The notes beneath the pieces are model-generated. The model had not been told where the DNA came from. It was given only the letters and a program-made list of their open reading frames with translations, and did not search any database. The position numbers and the translations under genes were made by a program. A stretch of 64,000 nt of DNA. Source: Prevotella ihumii (GTDB taxonomy: Bacteria > Bacteroidota > Bacteroidia > Bacteroidales > Bacteroidaceae). Each line of letters begins with the position of its first letter. The first letter of the stretch is position 1. The stretch spans positions 2,523,466 through 2,587,465 of the forward strand of contig NZ_LT706987.1 of the NCBI RefSeq assembly GCF_900155655.1, given 5' to 3'. Positions 16,699 through 26,771 of the stretch are shown here, piece after piece.

Positions 16699-19518
16699 AT
16701 GAAACTAAAACATTTACTTTTTGCTGCTCTTGTTTTCGTTTCGGGAATGGCTTCTGCACAGCAGATGGGTCCTATCCCCGTAAACAAGAACGTGAGACAG
16801 GGTAAGCTCAGCAATGGTTTGACTTACTACATTCTACACAACGAATGGCCAGAGAAGGTTGCTAACTTTTACATCGCACAGCGTGTAGGTGCTATTCAGG
16901 AAGAAGAAAGCCAGCGTGGTTTGGCTCACTTCTTGGAACATATGGCATTCAACGGCTCGGAACACTTCCCTGACTCTACCCTCCTTGAGTTTACACGCTC
17001 GCTCGGTGTTGAGTTTGGTAGCGACCTCAATGCGTTTACTTCTATCGAAGAAACTGTTTACCGTGTGTGCAACGTACCTGTACAACGTCAATCGGCTTTG
17101 GACTCTTGCTTGCTCATTATGAAAGACTGGTCGAACGGTCTTACACTTGCTGACAAGGAAATAGACAAAGAACGTGGCGTAATTCACCAAGAATGGCAGT
17201 TGAACCAAAACGCTACAATGCGTATTCTTGAGCGTTCACTTCCTAAGATGTACCCTAACTGTAAGTATGGTCTCCGCTTGCCTATCGGTTTGATGAGCGT
17301 TGTTGACCACTTCAAGTATCAGGCATTGCGCGACTACTATCACAAGTGGTATCGCCCAGACAACCAGTGTATCATTGTTGTAGGTGATGTGGATGTGGAC
17401 AAGATTGAAGCTCAGATTAAGAAGCTTTGGGCTAACGTACCTGCTCCTGGTGCTGACGCTGCACAGGTAGTACCTGTACCAGTTCCAGACAATGATAAGG
17501 CTATCTACATCTTTGAGAAGGATAAGGAAATGCAGCACAGTAGCGTAGGTATCTATATGAAGCATGAGGCATTCCCTAAGGAAATGAAGAGCGATCAGTA
17601 TTACTATATCGATGCTTACTTAAAAGAAATTATGGCAATGATGCTTAACCAACGTTTCCAAGAAATGGCTATCAAGGCTGACTGCCCATTCATCAACGCA
17701 TACGGCTACGATGGCAAGTTTATCCTCTCAAGCACTAAGGACGCATTCACATTGGGTGCTACTCCTAAGGAAGGCAAAGAGCTTGAAGCATTCAAGGCTA
17801 TCTACCGTGAAGCACAGCGTGTACGCCAATTTGGTTTCACACCTGGTGAGTTCGACCGTATGAAGGCTGAATACCTTTCTAAGTTGGAAGCATTGTATCA
17901 GAACCGTAACAAGGTGAAGAACGACCAATATGGTGATGAGCTCCGCGACCACTTCCTCAAGAACGAACCTATCCCAAGCAAGGAAGACGAATATGCTATT
18001 ATGAAGCAGTTCATCGAAATGCCTATGTTGAACGTTCAGTTGGTTAACGAGTATGTTAAGCAACTCATCTCTGACAACGATAGCAACTTTATTGCAAACA
18101 TCTATGTTCAGGAAAAGGCTGGCGCAAACTATCCTACTGAAGACAAGATGGCTAAGGCTATCAGCGAGGTACGTGCAGAAAAGTTGGAACCATACGTGGA
18201 CAACACAAAGCAAGAACCATTGGTAGACGAAACAAAATTGCCAAAGGCTGGTAAGATAGTTAAGGAAACCGAGAACAAAAAGTTAGGTTACAAGGAACTC
18301 ACATTGAGCAATGGCGCACGTGTAATCTTGAAAAAGACCAACTTTAAGGAAAACGAAGTACGCTTCAGCGCTGTTGCTAAGGGTGGTTCAGGTTCATACG
18401 GCAAGGCTGACTATGACAACTTGAAGCTCTTCAACTCTATCATCGGCATCAGCGGTTTGGGCAACTTCTCTAACCAAGAATTGCAGAAGGCACTCTATGG
18501 TAAGCAGGCAAGCATCAGCTTGAGCCTCGGCAACTACTTCCAGACAGTAAGCGGTCACGCTGTACCAAAGGACGTTGAAACTATGTTGCAGTTGCTTTAT
18601 CTCAACTTTACCAAGGTGGCTAAGGACCAACAGTCGTACGACGCAGTTATGGTTCAGTTAGAACAAGCATTGAAGAACAAGGACTTATCGCCTGAAAGCG
18701 TATTCTCTGATTCTATTTCATTGACCCTCAACGCTGACAAGGAACGCAATGCACCATTGTCAATGAAGACTTTGAAGGGTGTAAACTACGACCGTATTCT
18801 CCAGATATGGAAAGAACGCTTCACAAACCCAAGCCAGTATGTGTACACATTCGTTGGTAACTTTGACGAAGCTACACTCCGTCCATTGATTGAGAAGTAT
18901 ATCGGTTGCTTCCCTAAAGGCAAGACAGAAAACTGGAAGGAAGTTCCTAACTACAGAACAGGTAAGGTTTCAAACAAGTTCACCAACAAGTCTGAAACTC
19001 CAAAGGCTATCGGTTTCGAGTTCTGGCACAAGGAAATGCCTTACACTGTTGAAAATGCTATCCTCGCAGATGCAGCAGGTCAGATTTTGTCAATGCAGTA
19101 TTTGAAGGACATTCGTGAAGACCAAGGTGCTGCTTACTCAGTAAGTGCAAGTGGTGCATTGATCTTCCGTGGCAACAAGAGCTACGCTGTAATGCAGGCT
19201 TATTGCCCAATGGACCCTAACAAGGCTGAATTGGCAGTGAAACTCCTCAACGATGGTATCAAGGCTAACAGCATTAAGGTAGACGCTGACAAACTTCAGA
19301 AGGTGAAAGACTTTATGTTGAAGCAGGCAGACATCGATGCTAAGGGCAACGGCCACTGGATGGGTGTACTTGATACATACACATGGTATGGCATCGATAC
19401 TGAATCTACTTGCAAGGCAACTATTCAAGCATTGACTCCTGAAAAGGTAGCTAACTTTATCAAGACTTTGATGAGTGCAGGCAACCAAGTTGAAGTTGTA
19501 ATGACTCCTGCTAAGTAA
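16699..19518 (+). CDS. exported M16-family zinc peptidase (pitrilysin-like, two-domain)
   Basis: 939 aa from the ATG at 16699 (MKLKHLLFAA). Signal peptide 1-20 ending ASAQ. An N-terminal M16 domain carries the inverted zinc motif HxxEH as HFLEH (77-81) with the distal Glu in 'SIEETVYRVCNVP', and a C-terminal inactive M16 domain begins around residue 530 ('KLGYKELTLSNGARVILKKT'). Length is typical for full two-domain exported Bacteroidota M16 proteins. Role: periplasmic degradation of oligopeptides (inferred from family). Codon choice is strongly biased and GC somewhat higher than neighbours, which fits high expression. A strong terminator follows. Confidence 0.92.
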   Translation: MKLKHLLFAALVFVSGMASAQQMGPIPVNKNVRQGKLSNGLTYYILHNEWPEKVANFYIAQRVGAIQEEESQRGLAHFLEHMAFNGSEHFPDSTLLEFTRSLGVEFGSDLNAFTSIEETVYRVCNVPVQRQSALDSCLLIMKDWSNGLTLADKEIDKERGVIHQEWQLNQNATMRILERSLPKMYPNCKYGLRLPIGLMSVVDHFKYQALRDYYHKWYRPDNQCIIVVGDVDVDKIEAQIKKLWANVPAPGADAAQVVPVPVPDNDKAIYIFEKDKEMQHSSVGIYMKHEAFPKEMKSDQYYYIDAYLKEIMAMMLNQRFQEMAIKADCPFINAYGYDGKFILSSTKDAFTLGATPKEGKELEAFKAIYREAQRVRQFGFTPGEFDRMKAEYLSKLEALYQNRNKVKNDQYGDELRDHFLKNEPIPSKEDEYAIMKQFIEMPMLNVQLVNEYVKQLISDNDSNFIANIYVQEKAGANYPTEDKMAKAISEVRAEKLEPYVDNTKQEPLVDETKLPKAGKIVKETENKKLGYKELTLSNGARVILKKTNFKENEVRFSAVAKGGSGSYGKADYDNLKLFNSIIGISGLGNFSNQELQKALYGKQASISLSLGNYFQTVSGHAVPKDVETMLQLLYLNFTKVAKDQQSYDAVMVQLEQALKNKDLSPESVFSDSISLTLNADKERNAPLSMKTLKGVNYDRILQIWKERFTNPSQYVYTFVGNFDEATLRPLIEKYIGCFPKGKTENWKEVPNYRTGKVSNKFTNKSETPKAIGFEFWHKEMPYTVENAILADAAGQILSMQYLKDIREDQGAAYSVSASGALIFRGNKSYAVMQAYCPMDPNKAELAVKLLNDGIKANSIKVDADKLQKVKDFMLKQADIDAKGNGHWMGVLDTYTWYGIDTESTCKATIQALTPEKVANFIKTLMSAGNQVEVVMTPAK

Positions 19519-19565
19519 AAGACAACTATTAGGTAGGTTCTGAACAACGAACTACTTAAAACTAT

Positions 19566-19609
19566 AAAAGCTATATTAAACTCGGAAACGGGTTTGATAT
19601 AGCTTTTTT
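19566..19609 (+). terminator. rho-independent terminator after M16 gene
   Basis: AAAAGCTATATTAAAC pairs with GTTTGATATAGCTTTT and is followed by further T. The segment 19610-19684 holds nothing else recognisable before the IS. Confidence 0.85.
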
Positions 19610-19689
19610 CATTCCACGAAATAATGTTTTAACCCCTACACGCCCTTGCACACATTAAGATCTATTTCAAAAGGAGCTTTCTTGTGAAT

Positions 19690-21294
19690 CCTTAATTCCG
19701 CAGTATTTTTTCTTGTGAGAAAATTTTATATGTTGAGATGTCTTTTTGGGGCTCTATATGTTGATATGAGGTGCTTCGGTGTTTTTGGGGTCTTTTCTAA
19801 GCATAAAATCCCCCACCCAAACCAATGGGGAAGTATGAAAAACCACAAAAAATGATGTTTATTCAATAAAGACCTCAGCGTAGTAGTTTTTATTTGTATA
19901 TAGGTTCAGAACGTTCTGCCTTCCAGTGCGCACCCATTTTGCTGGTACGTTGACAAAATGGAGGATAAAGGCTTTCAGCCTGCTTGTCTTTTTCAACGGC
20001 TTGACCTTATCGCTGATATGACGGACGAGATAGAGATAGAAGTTCTTCAGCATGGCGGTAACCATCATAAAAACCATATTCTCAGCCATAAAGGAAAAGG
20101 GCAGATGTGACCATCCGAAGTCATTGTTCTGTATGTCGAAGTTCTTTTCGCTTGCTCCACGCTCATTATAAAATGTAATGATGTCTTTCTCGGTAGACAT
20201 CCAGTTATTGGTGAGGATACAGCGGTATGTGTATATTACTCCGAACATATCTGTCTGTTGCTTGCCATCCTTGTCTTTCAAAGGACTACGCTGTACGACA
20301 AGCCTGTATGACTTTCCTTCTATTAAGTTGTCTATGCTGACGGAGGTGACATCGCATCTCTCATAATCAACCTCAACACTCTTCCATTCTTTCAGCTGGC
20401 GGAAGTCCTCGTGTCGGCTGCCGCAGTTGGCAGCACGTATATAGAACGTGTTGCAGCGCTGCTCTACGGTTTGGATAATTTCCTTTGAGAACGATCCGCA
20501 ATCAGCACGGAAACGCTCTATTACCACACCAAGTTCTGAGGTTACACGGTCCATAATGCGACGGAGCGTGTCTTCTTGATGGAATCTCACATTGGTGTTT
20601 CCGTCACGATTCTCACCTCCGACTATGATTCCCCCAATGGAAGCCCAACCAGGGAAATAGCCAAAATCCTGCTTGTAAGAATATTTTGCATCGAACTTGT
20701 GGGCTGGAATAAACTGGTGATCAAAGTCTAAGTCAACATGACTGCCCACCTTTATAAGCCCCATTCTTCGTATCATCCGTAAAAGTAAGGTATTCAACTT
20801 TTCTGCTGTGTTGAAACTATACGACTTGTCGGAGGTCTTGCTCTTATAGACAATATTTTTCTCGGTAAGCTCCTTTAGTCCGCGCCCCACAGTGTCGGCA
20901 CCGGGTAACAGCGTATCAGGTCTTTGCTTGAACTGCCCAATAAGCGCATTGATGTCCTCAAGGCATTCTCCACCACAAAGGTAACTGAAGAAGAGAGATC
21001 CAAAAATACTTCCATAACAGAATGCTTTGCCGCTACTTCCACGTTTGCCCAATACAGATTCGGTAAGTTTTTCAAAGCCCAACTTTGAGAAAACGTCCAT
21101 AATATGATAAATTCCACCGAAAGAAGTGATATTCTCGTTTTTAATTGCTACCTTTGCCATATCAGTTTTTTTTGCTTACTTGTTATGTTTACAGCACCAA
21201 GATAGGTGAAATTTCTGACATATCCAAGTGTTTTGAGAACTTTGTTTCTCAGGCACTTGGAGTTCTTACAAGAATTTATGCTGCGGAATTAAGG
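19690..21294 (-). mobile_element. IS1380-like insertion sequence, complete (1605 bp)
   Basis: Terminal inverted repeats CCTTAATTCCGCAG at 19690 and its complement ending at 21294. Direct repeat TGAAT flanks it at 19685-19689 and 21295-21299, a 5-bp target duplication. One intact transposase gene. Intact ends plus duplication suggest a recent insertion between the M16 and xerD genes. Confidence 0.85.
19859..21160 (-). CDS. IS1380-family transposase
   Basis: 433 aa, DDE transposase. First Asp in 'HVDLDFDHQFIPAH', second in 'IERFRADCGSFSKE', Glu region in 'YNERGASEKNFDIQNNDFGW'; C-terminal 'RHISDKVKPLKKTSRLKAF'. The length agrees with IS1380 transposases. No frameshift. Confidence 0.85.
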   Translation of the reverse strand: MAKVAIKNENITSFGGIYHIMDVFSKLGFEKLTESVLGKRGSSGKAFCYGSIFGSLFFSYLCGGECLEDINALIGQFKQRPDTLLPGADTVGRGLKELTEKNIVYKSKTSDKSYSFNTAEKLNTLLLRMIRRMGLIKVGSHVDLDFDHQFIPAHKFDAKYSYKQDFGYFPGWASIGGIIVGGENRDGNTNVRFHQEDTLRRIMDRVTSELGVVIERFRADCGSFSKEIIQTVEQRCNTFYIRAANCGSRHEDFRQLKEWKSVEVDYERCDVTSVSIDNLIEGKSYRLVVQRSPLKDKDGKQQTDMFGVIYTYRCILTNNWMSTEKDIITFYNERGASEKNFDIQNNDFGWSHLPFSFMAENMVFMMVTAMLKNFYLYLVRHISDKVKPLKKTSRLKAFILHFVNVPAKWVRTGRQNVLNLYTNKNYYAEVFIE

Positions 21295-21374
21295 TGAATA
21301 TTTTAGTTTAACAGAGATATACATAAAGAGTAGCTAAAGTTGAGATAGACGAGATGCGTTTTGCAGAGAGCCAT

Positions 21375-22307
21375 CTACAATTTGTGCTCCTCTCGGTAAC
21401 GAATGTTTCGAGGGTGATGCTCCAATATCTCTTTGCGCAGGGTTGTAGTATCGATGTGTGTATAGATTTCGGTTGTAGCTATACTTTCGTGACCCAACAT
21501 CGCTTGAATGGCACGAAGGTTGGCTCCACCCTCCAACAATGCTGTGGCAAAGGAGTGGCGCAGGGTATGGGGCGAGATGGTTTTCTCTATTCCAGCCTCT
21601 TTGGCATATTGTTTTAGCATTATGAGTATCATCGTTCGGGTGAGATGCGCCCCACGACGATTAAGAAAAACATAGTCTTCTTCGCCCTCTTTTATCTTCA
21701 TTTGGTTGCGGTCGATAAACCAATAGCCCAATTCGTCTAAAGCCCGTGGCGATATAGGTACTAATCGTTCTTTAGAGCCCTTTCCCATAACACGCACAAA
21801 TTGTTCGTCTATATAAAGGTGTGAGAGCTTCAGTTGGGTAAGTTCTGACACACGCAGTCCGCACGAGAACAATACCTCTATGATGGCTTTGTTACGATGC
21901 CCTTCCCACTTAGATAGGTCTATGGCTTGCTGTATCTGGTCGACTTCGGCTGTGGAAAGTACTTCAGGGAGATGTTGGGATTGTTTAGGCGATTCGAGCA
22001 GTTCGGTAGGGTCGTTCTTAATGTAGCCATCAAGCACGAGATAGCGATAGAATTGACGCACACCGCTTAGAATACGAGCCAACGAACGTGCACCAATGCC
22101 AAGGTCGCGCACGGTTGCAGCGAAGTGCTCTATATCTTCCAACTCTGCTTCAAGCGGACTTTTGCCTTCCCCTTGAAAGTAGTTTAAGAGCTTATCTAAG
22201 TCGCGCAAATAAGCGTCCAACGTATTTTCAGGATGCCCTTTCTCAAGCTTCAAATAACGTTGATACCGCTTTACAAGATTAGAAGATGTTTCTTTGCTCG
22301 TTTCCAT
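21375..22307 (-). CDS. xerD: tyrosine recombinase XerD
   Basis: 310 aa. N-terminal SAM-like core-binding domain ('RYQRYLKLEKGHPENTLDAY'), C-terminal catalytic domain with Arg in 'SCGLRVSELTQLKL', 'HTLRHSFATALLEGG' (HxxR), 'LGHESIATTEIYTHID' with His and the nucleophile Tyr. Family knowledge: with XerC it resolves chromosome dimers at dif during division. Divergently transcribed from aroQ with a short intergenic space. The length is normal for chromosomal XerD rather than an integrase of a mobile element, and no attachment sites are seen nearby. Confidence 0.9.
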   Translation of the reverse strand: METSKETSSNLVKRYQRYLKLEKGHPENTLDAYLRDLDKLLNYFQGEGKSPLEAELEDIEHFAATVRDLGIGARSLARILSGVRQFYRYLVLDGYIKNDPTELLESPKQSQHLPEVLSTAEVDQIQQAIDLSKWEGHRNKAIIEVLFSCGLRVSELTQLKLSHLYIDEQFVRVMGKGSKERLVPISPRALDELGYWFIDRNQMKIKEGEEDYVFLNRRGAHLTRTMILIMLKQYAKEAGIEKTISPHTLRHSFATALLEGGANLRAIQAMLGHESIATTEIYTHIDTTTLRKEILEHHPRNIRYREEHKL

Positions 22308-22362
22308 TTAAATGTGTATTTTTGCATCTTTGAGTACAAAGATAAGTAATTTCGGTGTAATA

Positions 22363-22791
22363 ATGAAAATAATCATCATCAATGGTCCTAACCTCAACTT
22401 GTTAGGCACACGCGAACCCAATGTGTATGGCACACAAACAATGGAAACCTACTTTCAAACATTAAAGGAGCGTTATCCTGACATCGTGTTAGAATACTTC
22501 CAAAGCAACGTTGAGGGCGAACTCATTAATAAGCTGCAACAAGTGGGCTTTACTTACAACGGCATTGTGCTCAATGCAGGAGCATATACGCACACAAGTA
22601 TAGCCTTATTAGACTGCATCAAGGCTATCACAACGCCTGTGGTCGAGGTGCATATCAGCAACGTAAACAGCCGTGAGGACTTCCGCCGCCACTCAATGAT
22701 TGCACCTGCCTGCCGTGGAACAATACAAGGTTTCGGAATGGATAGCTACCGATTGGCAGTGGAAGCAATAAGCGAGATGGCAAAGGGATAA
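22363..22791 (+). CDS. aroQ: type II 3-dehydroquinate dehydratase
   Basis: 142 aa from the ATG at 22363 (MKIIIINGPNLNLLG); upstream in-frame codons are leader. The signature 'INGPNLNLLGTREPNVYG', catalytic Tyr/His region ('LNAGAYTHTSIALLDC') and 'VEVHISNVNSREDFRRHS' are all present. Reaction: 3-dehydroquinate to 3-dehydroshikimate in the shikimate pathway, dodecameric cytosolic enzyme. A CATCTTTG -7-like box lies about 40 bp upstream. An array of 9-bp repeats separates it from the next gene. Confidence 0.94.
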   Translation: MKIIIINGPNLNLLGTREPNVYGTQTMETYFQTLKERYPDIVLEYFQSNVEGELINKLQQVGFTYNGIVLNAGAYTHTSIALLDCIKAITTPVVEVHISNVNSREDFRRHSMIAPACRGTIQGFGMDSYRLAVEAISEMAKG

Positions 22792-22808
22792 TTCTCTTTG
22801 ATGAATAA

Positions 22809-22858
22809 GACTGGTTGGGCAAGTCGGACAAGTCGGACAAGTCGGACAAGTCCGAATT
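22809..22858. repeat. 9-bp array, about 4.5 units
   Basis: GACTGGTTGGGCAA followed by GTCGGACAA three times and GTCCGAATT. It occupies the whole gap between aroQ and the methyltransferase gene, ending 11 bp before its ATG, so it would lie in the leader or near the ribosome binding site. Confidence 0.8.
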
Positions 22859-22869
22859 AATAAAAAACA

Positions 22870-23508
22870 ATGAACGAGAATACAGATCTTGATAATTACG
22901 TCCTCAATCATATTGATGCCGAGGGCGACTACTTATACCGCCTTTATCGTGCCACCAACATTCACACCGTACACGGTCGTATGGCAAGCGGACACCTTCA
23001 AGGCAGACTGTTGAAGATGTTGGTAAGAATGGTGCAACCCAAGAATGTTTTGGAGGTAGGAACTTTCAGCGGCTACTCTGCCATCTGCATCGCCGAAGGC
23101 TTAGAGGAGGGCGGAAAGCTCTACACATTCGAGATAAACGATGAGATGGAAGACTTCACACGCCCGTGGATAGAGGGTTCTGCCGTGGCTGACAAGATAG
23201 ATTTTCGCATTGGCGATGCCAACATAGAAGCTCCAAAACTCGGCGTTGAGTTTGATATGGCTTTTGTAGATGGCGACAAGCGCACCTATATGGAAACTTA
23301 TGAAATGGTGTTGTCCATACTCCGCAAGGGTGGTTACATCTTAGCCGACAACACGCTGTGGGACGGACACGTTACCGACGAGGCTTATCAAAAGGACAGT
23401 CAGACTCAAGGCATCTGCCGTTTCAACGACTTTGTAGCACAAGACGGACGAGTAGAAAAGGTGATATTGCCCCTAAGAGACGGTCTGACCATCATCAGAA
23501 AGAAGTAA
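22870..23508 (+). CDS. class I SAM-dependent O-methyltransferase
   Basis: 212 aa, COMT-like family. SAM-binding motif I 'NVLEVGTFSGYSAICIAEG', acidic post-I 'LYTFEINDEME', metal-binding 'DMAFVDGDKRTYMETYEMVL' and 'GGYILADNTLWDG'. Family knowledge: Mg-dependent catechol/caffeoyl-CoA-like O-methyltransferases, in bacteria also tRNA (TrmR-type) hydroxyuridine methylases. U32-type hydroxylation protein is encoded at 52529, so a tRNA role is possible but not shown. Cytosolic. Confidence 0.88.
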   Translation: MNENTDLDNYVLNHIDAEGDYLYRLYRATNIHTVHGRMASGHLQGRLLKMLVRMVQPKNVLEVGTFSGYSAICIAEGLEEGGKLYTFEINDEMEDFTRPWIEGSAVADKIDFRIGDANIEAPKLGVEFDMAFVDGDKRTYMETYEMVLSILRKGGYILADNTLWDGHVTDEAYQKDSQTQGICRFNDFVAQDGRVEKVILPLRDGLTIIRKK

Positions 23509-23542
23509 GAGCAATACACAAAAAGAAAGGGTAGAGATACAA

Positions 23543-23587
23543 TTTAGCCCCCTATCACAAGCCGAAACTTGAGGATAGGGGGCTAAA
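23543..23587. terminator. strong hairpin between convergent genes
   Basis: TTTAGCCCCCTATC (23543-23556) is exactly complementary to GATAGGGGGCTAAA (23574-23587). No T run follows, so it may act as a bidirectional transcription barrier or RNA 3'-end protector between the methyltransferase gene and mutS. Confidence 0.6.
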
Positions 23588-23621
23588 TCGTAATAGATTT
23601 TAGAGATATAGAAATACATCT

Positions 23622-23818
23622 TATCCCAAATCGGTCGTTAGACTTCTTCGAGATTTGCGAGCTTATTTTGAGCTATTTTTGGGTGTTTTTGAAGACGTTT
23701 AGCGAGCTAAACAACTGAAAAAACAAACGAAAAGAGCCAAAATAAGGTGCAAAGACGAAGAAAAGCATAACAGCTAAACGCTTTAAAAAGCCTTTGCGGG
23801 CTAATGACCGATTTGGGT
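23622..23818. repeat. F2 element, full copy (~197 bp)
   Basis: Ends TCCCAAATCGGTCGTTAGAC and the inverse ATGACCGATTTGGGTT; central palindrome TTTAGCGAGCTAAA near 23699. The right edge touches the mutS stop codon. The same structure is inverted at 46686. Confidence 0.8.
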
Positions 23819-26482
23819 TTATCTGCCATTCACAATTTTCTTAATCTCGTTCAGCTTGTTTAAAGCCTCAACAGGGGTAAGGTTGTTGATGTCGAGACCA
23901 AGAATTTCGTCACGTATTTGGGTCAGTACAGGGTCGTCTAATTGGAAGATGGAGAGTTGCATTCCCTCACGTGTTTGGTCTATGCTTTCGGCATTGGGCT
24001 TGCGCATACTGCCCGTAGCCTGCGAATTGTCGTTTTCCAATTGTTTCAACACCACATTGGCACGTTTCACAATAGAGCGTGGCATACCTGCAATATCGGC
24101 TACGTGAATACCAAACGAGTGTTCGCTGCCTCCTCGTGCTAACTTGCGAAGGAAGATAATTTTGCCCTCGTTCTCACGTACCGATACGTTGTAATTCTTA
24201 ATACGATGGAATATCTTTTCCATTTCGTTCAGTTCGTGGTAGTGAGTAGCAAAGAGCGTGCGAGCTTGCGCTTTGGGTTGTTCGTGCAGATATTCCACAA
24301 TTGCCCACGCTATACTGATGCCGTCGTAGGTGCTTGTGCCTCGTCCAAGTTCATCAAATAGGATTAACGAACGTGGAGTAACGTTGTTGAGAATGTTAGA
24401 TGCTTCGGTCATCTCTACCATAAAGGTAGATTCGCCCAACGAAATATTGTCTGATGCGCCCACACGGGTGAAGATTTTATCCACCAACCCTATTTTTGCT
24501 CCTTCGGCAGGTACGAAACAGCCCACTTGTGCAAGCAGTACAATAAGTGCCGTTTGGCGCAACAGAGCCGACTTACCTGCCATATTGGGACCCGTAATCA
24601 TCATTATTTGTTGACGTTCGTTGTCCAATAGTACGTCATTCGGCACATACTGTTCGCCCAAAGGCAGTTGTGTTTCTATTACAGGGTGGCGACCTTGCTT
24701 AATGTCGATTACTTCTGTGGTGTCTACCACTGGTCGTACATAATGATGTTCTTCAGAAGTAACCGCAAAAGAGAGCAAGCAATCCAAATGAGCAATGAGG
24801 TTGGCATTGATTTGAATTTGTGGAATAAACTTCTGCATATCTTGTATCAACTCGTTGAAGAGCTTTGTTTCTAATGCCAATATCTTTTCGTCAGCTCCCA
24901 ATATTTTAGCCTCGTATTCCTTTAGTTCGGGAGTAATGTAGCGTTCTGCCTGTGCAAGGGTTTGCTTGCGTATCCATTCTTCAGGCACTTTGTCCTTAAA
25001 CGTATTGCGCACTTCAAGGTAATAGCCAAATACGTTGTTGAAACCTATTTTTAATGAACTAATGCCTGTCTTTTCGGCTTCCTTTTCTTGTATTTCTAAA
25101 AGGTATTGCTTGCCGTTGTCACGAATAGAGCGAAGGTCGTCAAGTTCGGCATTAAAGCCGTGGGCTATCACATCGCCTTTGTTGATAAGCTGTGGTGGGT
25201 CGGGTTTAATTTCACGTTCTATGCGTTCACGTATCGACTCGCAAAGGTTCAGCTGTTCGCCAATGGCTTTCAAAGCCTCCTTATTGGCATAGAGGCAAGC
25301 TGTCTTAATGGGCTGAATAGCCATCAATGCCGTTTTGAGTTGTACAACCTCACGGGGCGAAACTCGTCCTACTGCCACCTTAGAGATGATGCGCTCTAAA
25401 TCGCCAATGCGATGCATCTGTTCGTCCAAACATTGACGGAAGTCGGGTTCACGAAAGTAATAGTCTACAATATCCAATCGTTCGTTGATAGGTTTTTCCT
25501 CTTTGAGGGGGAAAACAAGCCATCTGCGCAACAAACGACCACCCATTGGAGTAATGGTGCGGTCTATTACGTTGAGCAACGACAAACCATCTTCCTGCAT
25601 TGGGGTTACCAATTCGAGCGAACGAATAGTAAAACGGTCTAAGCGTACGTACTTTTCTTCCTCTATGCGAGCAAGGGAAGTGATGTGATTGATGTTTGTA
25701 TGCTGGGTAATCTCAAGGTATTGCATAATTGCTCCTGCAGCAATCACACCATTGTTAAGATGGTCTACACCAAAGCCTTTGAGGTTTTTTGTACCGAAAT
25801 GTTTGAGTAGTTTTTGTCGTGCGGTTTGGTCGGTAAATACCCAATCGTCTAACTCGAACGTACAAAGTCGTGTTCCGAAATGGCGTTCAAAGTCGTTTTT
25901 CTTACCTCGCTCATACAATACCTCTTTAGGAGAGAAGTTGCCGATGAGTTTTTCCACATAGTCGAATGTGCCTTCGCCTGTAAGAAACTCGCCTGTGGAA
26001 ATATCTAAGAAGCTGATACCACACGCTCCACGACCGAAGTGAACCGCTGCAAGGAAGTTGTTTTCTTTATAATTGAGCACGTTATCGCCCATTGCCACAC
26101 CCGGGGTAACAAGTTCGGTGATGCCACGCTTCACCATCTTGTCTTCAGCCGATACCCCTTTCTTTCCTTTAAGTTCTTCTTTCTTTTTTTTAGGGTCTTC
26201 CAATTGGTCGCAAATGGCTACACGTTTACCTGCACGAATGAGCTTTGGCAGAAACGTATCCAAGGCGTGATGAGGGAAACCAGCCATCTCGTCGCCTGCT
26301 GCCGCTCCATTGTTACGGCGTGTAAGCGTAATACCAAGAATACGTGAGGCCTCTATGGCATCATCGCAATACGTCTCATAGAAGTCGCCACATCTAAAGA
26401 GCATCAATGCATCAGGATGTTTCGCTTTCATTGAGAAGAATTGTCGCATCATTGGGGTCAGCCCCTTATCGTTTTTTGCCAT
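23819..26482 (-). CDS. mutS: DNA mismatch repair protein MutS
   Basis: 887 aa. Mismatch-binding Phe-x-Glu in domain I ('[16 protein letters not shown]'), connector, core/lever, clamp, then the ATPase domain with Walker A '[20 protein letters not shown]', Walker B '[12 protein letters not shown]' and '[14 protein letters not shown]'. C-terminal helix-turn-helix dimer part complete. Family knowledge: recognises mispairs and recruits MutL. Monocistronic; the TAA stop lies at the edge of the F2 element at 23622-23818. A promoter is likely in 26483-26570. Confidence 0.95.
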   Translation of the reverse strand: MAKNDKGLTPMMRQFFSMKAKHPDALMLFRCGDFYETYCDDAIEASRILGITLTRRNNGAAAGDEMAGFPHHALDTFLPKLIRAGKRVAICDQLEDPKKKKEELKGKKGVSAEDKMVKRGITELVTPGVAMGDNVLNYKENNFLAAVHFGRGACGISFLDISTGEFLTGEGTFDYVEKLIGNFSPKEVLYERGKKNDFERHFGTRLCTFELDDWVFTDQTARQKLLKHFGTKNLKGFGVDHLNNGVIAAGAIMQYLEITQHTNINHITSLARIEEEKYVRLDRFTIRSLELVTPMQEDGLSLLNVIDRTITPMGGRLLRRWLVFPLKEEKPINERLDIVDYYFREPDFRQCLDEQMHRIGDLERIISKVAVGRVSPREVVQLKTALMAIQPIKTACLYANKEALKAIGEQLNLCESIRERIEREIKPDPPQLINKGDVIAHGFNAELDDLRSIRDNGKQYLLEIQEKEAEKTGISSLKIGFNNVFGYYLEVRNTFKDKVPEEWIRKQTLAQAERYITPELKEYEAKILGADEKILALETKLFNELIQDMQKFIPQIQINANLIAHLDCLLSFAVTSEEHHYVRPVVDTTEVIDIKQGRHPVIETQLPLGEQYVPNDVLLDNERQQIMMITGPNMAGKSALLRQTALIVLLAQVGCFVPAEGAKIGLVDKIFTRVGASDNISLGESTFMVEMTEASNILNNVTPRSLILFDELGRGTSTYDGISIAWAIVEYLHEQPKAQARTLFATHYHELNEMEKIFHRIKNYNVSVRENEGKIIFLRKLARGGSEHSFGIHVADIAGMPRSIVKRANVVLKQLENDNSQATGSMRKPNAESIDQTREGMQLSIFQLDDPVLTQIRDEILGLDINNLTPVEALNKLNEIKKIVNGR

Positions 26483-26575
26483 AGTCGTTGGTTTTCTTTT
26501 ATTATTTTATTGGGAGCGATACATTTATTATCAGCTCTTATTACCCTATTTACTTAAGATGCAAAAATACAAAAA

Positions 26576-26636
26576 TAAGGTTGAACCGCAAAGCCTTTAT
26601 AAGACTTTAGATGCGGTTCAACCTTATTTTTACATT
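26576..26636 (-). terminator. bidirectional terminator-like hairpin
   Basis: AATAAGGTTGAACCGCA (26573 onward) pairs with TGCGGTTCAACCTTATT, with A tracts before and T tracts after. It follows the lipoprotein gene, read on the minus strand, and precedes mutS. Confidence 0.7.
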
Positions 26637-26647
26637 TTGTTTGTTGG

Positions 26648-26760
26648 GTTTAACACAAGTCGGTCATTAGACCAGTTTAGGTGCTTTTACCTCTATTTAT
26701 GAAACTTATGAGATATTTTTTGTCTTATTTGTTGGGGTAAAGCCATATCTTATGTTTAAT
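26648..26760. repeat. degenerate F2 half-element
   Basis: Left part GTCGGTCATTAGACCAGTTT matches the F2 variant at 15918 and is followed by a tail (gaaacttatgagat) shared with 15952 and 51629. No matching right end found. Confidence 0.55.
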
Positions 26761-26771
26761 TTCATTCCATT

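Noticed and set aside
21375-22307. Integrase of a genomic island
   Set aside because: Length, motifs and neighbours (aroQ) fit chromosomal XerD; no att repeats or tRNA nearby. The adjacent IS1380 has its own ends.
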